5,149 bases of DNA from Clostridiales bacterium (GTDB taxonomy: Bacteria; Bacillota; Clostridia; Christensenellales; Aristaeellaceae), in NCBI GenBank assembly GCA_022776785.1, contig JALFHA010000077.1, forward strand, positions 1 to 5,149, in the 5' to 3' direction. The number at the start of each line of letters is the position of its first letter. Position 1 is the stretch's first letter. The position numbers and the translations under genes were made by a program. Below the pieces are notes generated by a model that was given only the letters and a program-made list of their open reading frames with translations, ran no database searches and was not told where the DNA came from. Of the stretch, positions 1 through 5,149 are shown piece by piece.

Positions 1-236
1 TCCGCCCCTCCGACTTTGAGCTGGCCCAGGAGGGTGTGAACGCCATCCATGCCCATGTGGATTCCATCGAGCCGCTGGGCGACGCCTACCTGATTTACGT
101 CAGGGTGGGCGAAAAGGTGGTCGTGTTCAAGTACACCGGCGAGACAGCGCCCACGGAAAAGGAGCTGCTGCTCTCGCCCAACCTTGCCAAGCTGCACCTG
201 TTTGATCCGGAGACGGAGAATCGCATCAACGATTGA
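1..236 (+). CDS. Sugar ABC transporter ATP-binding protein, C-terminal end (5' partial, MalK/UgpC/MsmX-like TOBE domain)
   Basis: Only the last 77 residues are present. The frame is open from the window edge (first whole codon at base 3) to TGA at 234-236. The visible part begins RPSDFELA, which fits the GIRPEDF-type start of the C-terminal TOBE/OB region in carbohydrate ABC ATPases. It continues with a segment like the family's V-x-x-x-E-x-LG-(D/E)-x-x-L-x-Y strand (DSIEPLGDAYLIYVRV), and ends KLHLFDPETENRI, matching the HLFD-x-x-(T/E)-G-x-x-I ending of MalK-family proteins. Walker A, signature and Walker B motifs lie upstream of the window. By family knowledge this subunit hydrolyses ATP on the cytoplasmic face of a sugar importer, and the TOBE region shapes the regulatory domain. 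The GTG at 36 is an internal valine codon, not a start. The gene is followed by a hairpin and probably belongs to a different transcription unit from the genes downstream. The transported sugar cannot be inferred. Confidence 0.8.
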   Translation, partial: RPSDFELAQEGVNAIHAHVDSIEPLGDAYLIYVRVGEKVVVFKYTGETAPTEKELLLSPNLAKLHLFDPETENRIND

Positions 237-243
237 TCTTACC

Positions 244-279
244 GGGCATCTCCGGAGGCCTCGCGCCTCCGGGATGCTC
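244..279 (+). terminator. GC-rich hairpin after the ABC ATPase gene, possible weak terminator
   Basis: An inverted repeat pairs CCGGAGGC (252-259) with GCCTCCGG (265-272) around a 5-nt loop (260-264). The stem extends outwards through GCATC (246-250) and GATGC (273-277), with T251 bulged, giving about 13 base pairs. It starts 10 bases after the ATPase stop codon, where a terminator would be expected. The following bases (TCCTTCGCC) are not a proper U-tract, so this is at best a degenerate intrinsic terminator. It could instead be an mRNA-stabilising 3' structure or part of the leader of the next operon. Confidence 0.4.
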
Positions 280-320
280 CTTCGCCAGCGGCTGCACGTC
301 AGCCCTTGGCGAAGGAGCAT
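274..320 (+). promoter_or_regulatory. Long perfect inverted repeat in the leader of the carrier-protein operon
   Basis: A perfect 14-bp inverted repeat pairs 274-287 (ATGCTCCTTCGCCA) with 307-320 (TGGCGAAGGAGCAT). Inside it, after a G-T wobble and one C/C mismatch, GGCTG (290-294) pairs with CAGCC (300-304) around a 5-nt loop. The structure ends 5 bases before the Shine-Dalgarno sequence at 326-332. No T-run follows on either strand, so it is not an ordinary intrinsic terminator. It overlaps the outer stem of the preceding hairpin by 4 bases. Possible roles are an operator for a dimeric regulator, a structured 5' leader, or a dispersed palindromic repeat. The sequence alone does not choose among them. 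Confidence 0.45.
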
Positions 321-325
321 ATAAA

Positions 326-332
326 AAGGAGG
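326..332 (+). promoter_or_regulatory. Ribosome binding site for the carrier-protein gene
   Basis: AAGGAGG lies 9 nt before the ATG at 342. This near-perfect match to the anti-Shine-Dalgarno sequence decides the start. An in-frame TTG at 306 would lie inside the upstream inverted repeat and has no such site. A second, imperfect copy (AAGGAGC, 312-318) is buried in the hairpin arm. Confidence 0.85.
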
Positions 333-341
333 TACCCATTC

Positions 342-578
342 ATGAACGATATGCAGAGACTTCTTTCTGCTCTCGCCGAGGTGCGGGATGATGTGGACTT
401 TGCCCATGAGGACCATCTGGTGGAGGACGGGCTGATCGACTCGCTTGACCTCACGCAGATCATCGCCGCGCTGGACGAGGCGTTTGACATTCACATCCTC
501 GCGGGTGAAATCGAGCCGGAAAACTTCAACAGCGTCGATGAAATGCTTGCGCTGGTGCGCAGGTACCAGAAGCGATGA
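342..578 (+). CDS. Acyl/D-alanyl carrier protein (DltC-like)
   Basis: This is a 78-residue phosphopantetheine carrier protein, the usual length for DltC and other stand-alone carriers. The attachment motif is LVEDGLIDSLDL, with Ser34 as the expected 4'-phosphopantetheine site. The flanking acidic helices are typical of the four-helix carrier fold, and a C-terminal stretch (NFNSVDEMLALVRR) would form the last helix. By family knowledge an AcpS/Sfp-type transferase activates it, an adenylating enzyme loads it, and it presents the thioester to an MBOAT protein on the cytoplasmic side of the membrane. The DSL form differs from the DSF seen in classical DltC, so the cargo need not be D-alanine. 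The start is fixed by a strong Shine-Dalgarno sequence. The stop TGA overlaps the ATG of the adenylating enzyme by 4 bp, which points to stoichiometric coupled expression of the two partners. It is the only carrier gene in the window. The family call is firm; the cargo is inference. Confidence 0.9.
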   Translation: MNDMQRLLSALAEVRDDVDFAHEDHLVEDGLIDSLDLTQIIAALDEAFDIHILAGEIEPENFNSVDEMLALVRRYQKR

Positions 579-2059
579 GCGTGCGCAATGTGCTACGCTG
601 GCTGGAGGAGGCAGCCCGTCTTGCGCCTGACAGCATCGCCTTTGACGCGCCCGGCAGGGTCATGACCTGGGGGCAGGTCTGGCAGGCGGCACAGGAGACC
701 GGCAGTCTGCTTGCCGAAAAGACGCAGGCGCAGCAGCCGGTGCTCATTCTCATGGACAAGAGCCCGGACTGCCTGTGCGCCATGCTGGGCGCGGTATGCG
801 CCGGGTGCTTCTACACGCCGCTGGATTCCTCCATGCCCCGGGCAAGGGTTCAGATGATTGCCGACACCCTGCGCCCCGCTGTGATTCTCTTCGAGGAGCG
901 CAATGAGGAGCTGGCGCGCGGCATTGCCGGGGAGGCCCGGCTTTGCCGCTATGACGCAATTCCCCACAGGGTGGACGCAGTGCTGCTCCGGGAGCGCCGG
1001 GCGGCGCACATGGATACCGACCTGCTCTATGTGCTGTTCACCAGCGGCTCCACCGGCGTGCCCAAGGGCGTGTCCATCACCCATCGCAGCGTGATTGATC
1101 TGGTGGAGTGGGCGTGCGATGCGCTCCGGCTCCCCGAGGGCGCGCGTTTTGGCTCTCAGGCGCCCTTCTACTTCGACAATTCTGTGCTGGACATCTATTG
1201 CGTCATGCGTATGCGGGGCAGCCTGCATCTGATTCCCCGGATGGACTTCCTGTTCCCGGCGCGGCTTGTGCAGCGGCTGGCGCGCGAGCGCATCGACACG
1301 GTTTTCTGGGTGCCCTCGGCGCTGACAGCGCTGGCGGGGGCGGATGTGCTTGTTCCGGGCTGCCTTCCGGCACTGCGGCGGGTGTTCTTCTGCGGCGAGG
1401 TCATGCCCTGCGCCACGCTGAACAGGTGGCGCTTTGCACTGCCCGATGCTGACTATGTGAACATGTATGGGCCCACTGAGATCACCGACGTGTGCACGTG
1501 GTACCGGGTGGACCGCGCCTTTGCGGACATGGACAGCCTGCCCATCGGCTTCCCCTGCGCCAACACGCGCGTTATGCTCATCGACGGGGAAATCTGCGTG
1601 AGCGGTACGTGCCTGTCGCCGGGCTACTACAACGCGCCGGAAAAGACCGCCGCCGCCTTTGTGCCCAATCCGCTGCGCCCGCAGATTCCGGAGCTCATGT
1701 ACCGCACGGGCGATCTGGGCGCATACAACGACCGGGGCGAGCTGATGTTTCTCGGGCGACGGGACAGCCAAATCAAGCACAGCGGCTACCGTATCGAGCT
1801 GGGAGAAATCGAGTGTGCGCTCAGCGCAGCAGAGGGCGTAGCGCTGGCCTGCTGCTACTATGACGGCGCGCGCATCGTGGCAGCGTATACCGGCGATGCC
1901 GACGAACGGACGGTGAAAAAGCACCTGCGCGAGGCGCTGCCCAAATACATGCTGCCGGAGCTGCTGCTGCACAGGGAGACGCTTCCCCGCACGGGCAGCG
2001 GCAAGGTGGACAGGCTGACCCTTCGTCAGGAGGTGGAGCATGAGCATCCTCTCCCTTGA
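575..2059 (+). CDS. Amino-acid adenylating enzyme, DltA-like (D-alanine--carrier protein ligase family)
   Basis: This is a complete 494-residue stand-alone adenylation enzyme, close to the roughly 500 residues of DltA. Visible core motifs in order: LFTSGSTGVPKG (P-loop, TSGSTG at 156-161, Lys164), YFDNSVLDIY (Asp201), FFCGEVMP (Cys273), NMYGPTE (296-302), YRTGDLG (376-382), hinge Asp397, GYRIELGEIE (404-413), and PRTGSGKVDR with the expected catalytic Lys477. The family forms an aminoacyl-AMP from ATP and then a thioester on a carrier protein in the cytoplasm. Asp201 corresponds to the DltA residue that holds the substrate amino group. Cys273 sits in the FCGE motif, where DltA has the Cys linked to D-alanine selectivity. 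Both are shifted by about four residues from Bacillus DltA numbering as I recall it. D-alanine or another small amino acid is therefore the likely substrate. There is no good Shine-Dalgarno sequence before the ATG, which overlaps the carrier stop codon (ATGA), so translation is probably coupled. The partner is presumably the adjacent carrier. Confidence 0.88.
   Translation: MSVRNVLRWLEEAARLAPDSIAFDAPGRVMTWGQVWQAAQETGSLLAEKTQAQQPVLILMDKSPDCLCAMLGAVCAGCFYTPLDSSMPRARVQMIADTLRPAVILFEERNEELARGIAGEARLCRYDAIPHRVDAVLLRERRAAHMDTDLLYVLFTSGSTGVPKGVSITHRSVIDLVEWACDALRLPEGARFGSQAPFYFDNSVLDIYCVMRMRGSLHLIPRMDFLFPARLVQRLARERIDTVFWVPSALTALAGADVLVPGCLPALRRVFFCGEVMPCATLNRWRFALPDADYVNMYGPTEITDVCTWYRVDRAFADMDSLPIGFPCANTRVMLIDGEICVSGTCLSPGYYNAPEKTAAAFVPNPLRPQIPELMYRTGDLGAYNDRGELMFLGRRDSQIKHSGYRIELGEIECALSAAEGVALACCYYDGARIVAAYTGDADERTVKKHLREALPKYMLPELLLHRETLPRTGSGKVDRLTLRQEVEHEHPLP
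2028..2033 (+). promoter_or_regulatory. Ribosome binding site for the MBOAT gene, inside the adenylating-enzyme gene
   Basis: AGGAGG lies 6 nt before the ATG at 2040, within the last codons of the adenylating-enzyme gene. It supports ATG 2040 as the start and therefore the 20-bp overlap between the two genes. Confidence 0.75.
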
Positions 2060-3482
2060 ATTTTTGCTGCTTGCGGCGTGCACGGTGCTGCTGTACTATC
2101 TGCTGCCGCTGCGCATCCGCTGGGCGGTGCTGCTGGTGGCAAGCGCTGTCTATGTGGGTCTGTCTGGCTGGCACAGTGCAGCGCATCTGACCGTCGTGGC
2201 GCTGCTAATGTGGGGCGGCGGGCTGCTGCTTGAGCGCAAAAGAAGCAGGCTGCTGCTGGCGCTGCTGGTGGGGCTTGATATGAGCGCGATGCTGCTGCTC
2301 AAATACGCGCCCATTGCGCAGGAGCTGCTGGTGCCTGTGGGACTGAGCTATTTCACGTTCCAGTCGGCGGGGTATCTCGTTGATGTCTACAGCGGCAAGG
2401 CACAGGCGCAGAAGAACCCGCTGCGGGCATGGCTGTTTGTGGGCTACTTCCCGCAGCTGGCACAGGGTCCGATTTCTTCATGGAAGGAGCTCGGACCGCA
2501 GCTGATGACCGGGCACCGGCTGGAGCCGGAGCAGTTCATCTCCGGGTTTACGCTGCTGCTGTGGGGGTATTTCAAAAAGCTGGTCATCGCCGACCGGCTG
2601 GCAGCGACGACGGACGCGCTGCTTGGGGGCGGCAGCTTGCCGGGCTGGTTTGTGCTGGGCGGGGTCGTGCTTTATACCGTTCGGCTGTATATGGACTTCT
2701 CCGGCGGCATGGACGCGGTGCGCGGGCTGTCCCGGATGATGGGCGTCGAGCTGCCGGAGAACTTCCGCCGCCCCTTCTTTGCAACGAGCGTGGCGGACTA
2801 CTGGCGGCGCTGGCATATCACGCTGGGCAAATGGTTCCGCGCCTACATGCTCTATCCGCTGACAACCTCCCGGGCGGGTATCGCACTGGGCAGGCTTGCA
2901 TCCAAATCTCTGGGTAAGCGCACGGGACGCGCCGTGCCCAGCGCCCTTGCCACGCTGCTGGTGTTTCTGCTGATCGGTCTTTGGCACGCCGCCAACTGGA
3001 ACGCGGTGATCTACGGTGCGTATTTCGGGCTGGTCATGGCGTCGTCCATGCTGCTTGAGCCTGTATGGAAAACCACGCGCGCCACACTGCGCCTGCCGCA
3101 GGGCGGCTTCATGACGCCCCTGCGCATCGTGCGTACATTGGGACTGATCCTGCTGGCGCAGTACTTCGCCTTTACGGCAAGCCCGCAGCAGAGCCTCGCG
3201 CTGCTGGGGCAGACCCTCGCGCCGTGGTCGTTTGAAGGCTGCGCCGCGCAGCTGACGGCGGTCATGGCGCCGCTGGAATGGCTGATTGCCGGAGCGGGCT
3301 GCGCGGCGGTGCTGGTCGTGGACGGACTGTGTGAACGGAAGGTGGATGTATGTACCCGTCTGGCCCGGGCGCCCATCGCGCTGTGCTGGCCGGTGCTGCT
3401 CGCACTGATTCTGGTCATTGCGGTATTCGGCATGTACGGCACGGGGTACAACGGCGCGGACTTCCTGTATACGCAGTTCTGA
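2040..3482 (+). CDS. MBOAT family O-acyltransferase, DltB/AlgI-like membrane protein
   Basis: This is a complete 480-residue polytopic membrane protein. Hydrophobic segments are visible at roughly residues 5-24, 27-43, 48-64, 69-88, 166-183, 202-220, 301-340, 361-378, 411-430 and 447-468. MBOAT signatures appear in order: VPVGLSYFTFQSAGYLVDVY (98-117), FPQLAQGPI (137-145), MDFSGGMDAVRGL (218-230), NFRRPF (241-246), DYWRRWHITLGKW with conserved His259, and IGLWHAANW with the putative catalytic His316. The protein ends FLYTQF, like the FIYFQF ending of the family, so it is full length. Family members take an acyl group from a cytoplasmic donor, here probably the carrier thioester, and pass it through a membrane tunnel to an extracellular acceptor. 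The residue after the catalytic His is Ala instead of the common Gly. The gene overlaps the adenylating enzyme by 20 bp and is followed after 14 bp by the SGNH gene, the usual DltB-DltD/AlgI-AlgJ type pairing. The family call is firm; the donor and acceptor are inferred. Confidence 0.92.
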   Translation: MSILSLEFLLLAACTVLLYYLLPLRIRWAVLLVASAVYVGLSGWHSAAHLTVVALLMWGGGLLLERKRSRLLLALLVGLDMSAMLLLKYAPIAQELLVPVGLSYFTFQSAGYLVDVYSGKAQAQKNPLRAWLFVGYFPQLAQGPISSWKELGPQLMTGHRLEPEQFISGFTLLLWGYFKKLVIADRLAATTDALLGGGSLPGWFVLGGVVLYTVRLYMDFSGGMDAVRGLSRMMGVELPENFRRPFFATSVADYWRRWHITLGKWFRAYMLYPLTTSRAGIALGRLASKSLGKRTGRAVPSALATLLVFLLIGLWHAANWNAVIYGAYFGLVMASSMLLEPVWKTTRATLRLPQGGFMTPLRIVRTLGLILLAQYFAFTASPQQSLALLGQTLAPWSFEGCAAQLTAVMAPLEWLIAGAGCAAVLVVDGLCERKVDVCTRLARAPIALCWPVLLALILVIAVFGMYGTGYNGADFLYTQF

Positions 3483-3485
3483 AAC

Positions 3486-3489
3486 GAGG
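3486..3489 (+). promoter_or_regulatory. Ribosome binding site for the SGNH protein gene
   Basis: GAGG (within GAGGTGA) lies 7 nt before the ATG at 3497, in the 14-nt gap after the MBOAT stop codon. It decides ATG 3497 over the far-upstream in-frame ATG at 3350, which lies inside the MBOAT coding region and would add 49 residues with no family character. Confidence 0.65.
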
Positions 3490-3496
3490 TGAGCGC

Positions 3497-4573
3497 ATGG
3501 AAAAGCCAACCGTCTCCCGAAGGAGGGAGCTTCTGCGCTTCTGGCTGCGGCTGATCTGCTTCGCGCTTTTGACCGCGGCAATGCTCACTTACGCCACCTA
3601 CGTCCTGACGCCCAAGCACGACTACGGCATCTGCTCCATGATCAACCTGTACCGTCAGGAGCCGGGCAGCATTGACGTGCTGGCGGTGGGCACCTCGCTG
3701 ACCTACGCCGGGGTGAACACCAACGTGCTCTGGGAGGAATACGGCATCGCCGCCTACGACCTGTGCAGCGCCGAGCAGCCCTTCTGGGTCAGCTACTATG
3801 CCATCCGGGAGGCGCTCAAAACCCAGCATCCGCAGGTGATTCTGCTGGATGCCAAGCCCTCCATCTACACGAAGGACTATTCCCCCCGCGGACGCATCAT
3901 TCTTTCCACCTACGGTATCGCCGGACCGGCAAACCGCATCGGCGCGATCCTCGCCTGCGCGGAAACACCGCAGGATGCGCTGGGATTCATTCTGGGTCTG
4001 CCCGAGGTGCACAGCAATTATCAGCACATGAGCCTTTCGGACTTTCGCATTCCGCCGGACAACGGAGGGCGCGGCGATGCGTGGAAGGGCTTCATCGAGA
4101 TGGACGAGGTGGAGCCGCACGAAAGACCCTCGCTGGTCTTTAGCAGCGTGCGGCGCAACATGAACGCCCGGCAGGAGGAATACGTCCGCAGGATTTTCGA
4201 GCTGGCGCAGGCGGAGGGCATCGAGGTGATGCTGCTGGGCATACCGAACCCCGACTACGCCCACGACCACATGTATTACAACGCGCTCTGGTCCATTGCG
4301 GAGGAATACGGCATCTCCGGCATCAACTACAACGACCCGTCCCTGCGATTTGGCCTGCGATATTCCTCGGACTTTGCGGACTGGCAGCACCTGAACGTGA
4401 AGGGCAGCGTGACCTTCTCCCGCAGATTGGGGGAGGATCTGATGGAGCGATACGACCTGCCGGATCGCCGGGGCGATGCACGCTATGACTCCTATGCGGA
4501 CAGCGCCGCGCAGTGGTACGCGCAGTATCCCATGTACATGTCCGAAAAGAAGGAAGGAGCAAAAACCCAATGA
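3497..4573 (+). CDS. Membrane-anchored SGNH/GDSL-fold acyltransferase-like protein (DltD-like)
   Basis: The gene encodes 358 residues. A basic N-terminus (SRRRELLRFWLR) leads into one hydrophobic segment at about residues 13-37, so the rest should lie outside the cytoplasmic membrane, as in DltD. The SGNH core is recognisable. IDVLAVGTSLTYAGVN carries the putative nucleophile Ser67. PQVILLDAKPS follows as the next core strand. GIPNPDYAHD (from Gly248) is a later strand/loop. DWQHLNVKG supplies the Asp295-x-x-His298 pair that completes a Ser-His-Asp triad. By family knowledge such proteins partner with MBOAT acyltransferases and transfer or hydrolyse acyl esters on cell-envelope polymers. At 358 residues it is shorter than classical DltD (about 420). 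The classical Gly and Asn blocks of GDSL enzymes are not obvious. Its place directly after the MBOAT gene supports an acceptor-side transfer role. The TGA overlaps the next ATG by 4 bp. It could instead act as an esterase that removes the group. Confidence 0.8.
   Translation: MEKPTVSRRRELLRFWLRLICFALLTAAMLTYATYVLTPKHDYGICSMINLYRQEPGSIDVLAVGTSLTYAGVNTNVLWEEYGIAAYDLCSAEQPFWVSYYAIREALKTQHPQVILLDAKPSIYTKDYSPRGRIILSTYGIAGPANRIGAILACAETPQDALGFILGLPEVHSNYQHMSLSDFRIPPDNGGRGDAWKGFIEMDEVEPHERPSLVFSSVRRNMNARQEEYVRRIFELAQAEGIEVMLLGIPNPDYAHDHMYYNALWSIAEEYGISGINYNDPSLRFGLRYSSDFADWQHLNVKGSVTFSRRLGEDLMERYDLPDRRGDARYDSYADSAAQWYAQYPMYMSEKKEGAKTQ
4554..4559 (+). promoter_or_regulatory. Ribosome binding site for the second adenylating enzyme
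   Basis: AAGGAG lies 10 nt before the ATG at 4570, within the last codons of the SGNH gene. It supports ATG 4570 as the start and an ATGA stop-start overlap. Confidence 0.7.
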
Positions 4574-5149
4574 AAGCCAATATGCTGGATTATCTGGAGA
4601 GCACCGTGGAACGCGTCCCGGAGCGGGTCGCCTTCTATGACGATCAGGAGAGCCTGACCTTTGCCGCGCTGCGGGAGAGCGCAAGGCGCATCGGCACCTG
4701 CCTTGCTGTCGTTTCTGCTCCGCGAACGCCTGTGGCGCTGCTGCTGGACAGCCGAAGTATCCGCAACATCCCTGCCATCTTTGGCGCGATCTACGCGGGC
4801 TGCGCGTATGCCCCGCTGGATATTGCCATGCCGCCCGAGAGGCTCCGGCTGTTGCTGGAGCTCATGCAGCCCTCCGCCGTGCTGGTGGATGAGCGGGGCG
4901 CCGGTGCGTTTGCGGCCTGCGGGCTTCATCGCTTCCCGGTAGTTGACTACGCCGCAGCCATGTCCGCCCAGGCGGACGATGCGAGGCTTGCAGCCATTCG
5001 CCGTCAGGCCAGCATGTATGACCCGATGTCCATCCTCTACACCTCCGGCTCCACGGGGATCCCCAAGGGCTCCATCCAGCCGCACTTCAGCTACATCCAC
5101 TGGATGGAGGCGTCCATCGAGATGTACGGCTTTACGGAGGACATGGTGT
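4570..5149 (+). CDS. Second amino-acid/acyl adenylating enzyme (AMP-binding, DltA-like paralogue), 3' partial
   Basis: The first 193 residues are present and the frame is open to the window edge. The start MKANMLDYLESTVERVPERV resembles the entry helix of adenylation domains. AGCAYAPLD starts at residue 76, exactly where the first enzyme has AGCFYTPLD. ILYTSGSTGIPKG (TSGSTG at 158-163, Lys166) is the ATP-binding P-loop. It is therefore a diverged paralogue of the 575-2059 gene and not a repeat of it: motifs and register are shared, but most residues differ. The segment after the P-loop reads SIQPHFSYIHW, where the first enzyme has VSITHRSVIDL. The substrate-binding Asp region, GPTE motif and C-terminal Lys all lie beyond the window, so the substrate and even an amino-acid preference cannot be judged. 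It is coupled to the SGNH gene by an ATGA overlap and a good Shine-Dalgarno sequence, so it belongs to the same operon. It may load the same carrier or one encoded downstream. Confidence 0.85.
   Translation, partial: MKANMLDYLESTVERVPERVAFYDDQESLTFAALRESARRIGTCLAVVSAPRTPVALLLDSRSIRNIPAIFGAIYAGCAYAPLDIAMPPERLRLLLELMQPSAVLVDERGAGAFAACGLHRFPVVDYAAAMSAQADDARLAAIRRQASMYDPMSILYTSGSTGIPKGSIQPHFSYIHWMEASIEMYGFTEDMV

Noticed and set aside
320..325. TATAAA as a -10 promoter element
   Set aside because: No -35-like sequence lies about 17 bp upstream (297-302 is CGTCAG), and the resulting start would fall at the Shine-Dalgarno itself.
306..341. TTG at 306 as an alternative start for the carrier protein
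   Set aside because: It lies in the hairpin arm without a Shine-Dalgarno. ATG 342 has AAGGAGG at ideal spacing and gives the normal family length.
593..2083. 496-aa open frame on the minus strand, antisense to the first adenylating enzyme
   Set aside because: It is rich in Arg, His, Gln and Pro with no recognisable motif, and mirrors a gene with every adenylation motif. GC-rich third positions keep antisense frames open.
2200..2335. CTG-rich repeat-like tracts
   Set aside because: They are leucine codons in membrane helices of the MBOAT gene with strong CTG preference, not a tandem repeat.
2478..3581. 367-aa open frame on the minus strand
   Set aside because: It is antisense to the well-supported MBOAT gene and has a low-complexity Arg/Gln/His composition.
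3734..4315. 15-bp direct repeat GAGGAATACGGCATC at 3734-3748 and 4301-4315
   Set aside because: Both copies encode EEYGI in the same frame of one protein. Common codons for a common helix ending explain it better than a mobile or recombination site.
3011..4684. 557-aa open frame on the minus strand across the MBOAT and SGNH genes
   Set aside because: It spans two real genes and a gene junction, has no recognisable domain and no convincing ribosome binding site. It is a composition shadow.
1..5149. tRNA, rRNA, CRISPR array, insertion sequence or phage attachment site
   Set aside because: Nothing with the needed structure was seen. Apart from the 105-bp leader, coding sequence fills the window.

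Overview
The window looks like chromosomal DNA of a GC-rich member of the Firmicutes (Clostridia-like). This rests on strong AAGGAGG-type ribosome binding sites, tightly overlapping genes, a MalK/UgpC-type sugar ABC transporter ATPase, and D-alanylation (Dlt)-type surface chemistry. The assignment is inference; no rRNA or other taxonomic marker is present.

Layout, all on the + strand: (1) bases 1-236 are the 3' end of a sugar ABC transporter ATPase gene. (2) Bases 237-341 are a short intergenic leader with two strong, slightly overlapping hairpins and a clear Shine-Dalgarno sequence. (3) Bases 342-5149 are one compact transcription unit of five genes: a 78-aa carrier protein (DltC-like), a 494-aa amino-acid adenylating enzyme (DltA-like), a 480-aa MBOAT membrane acyltransferase (DltB-like), a 358-aa membrane-anchored SGNH-fold protein (DltD-like), and the first 193 residues of a second adenylating enzyme that runs off the window. 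Gene junctions are 4-bp ATGA overlaps, one 20-bp overlap and one 14-bp gap, so the genes are probably co-transcribed and translationally coupled.

Together they make a plausible machine for moving an activated (amino)acyl group out of the cell. An adenylating enzyme would charge the phosphopantetheine arm of the carrier using ATP. The MBOAT would take the group from the carrier across the membrane. The SGNH protein would transfer it to an extracellular acceptor. The first adenylating enzyme keeps an Asp and a Cys at positions matching the D-alanine-binding residues of DltA, so D-alanine is the best guess for one substrate.

The locus differs from a classical dltXABCD operon in three ways. The carrier gene comes first, a second adenylating enzyme follows the dltD-like gene, and no dltX-like small gene is seen. 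The MBOAT itself ends in an FLYTQF motif that resembles the DltX C-terminal acyl-acceptor motif. The acceptor polymer and the second substrate cannot be read from the window.
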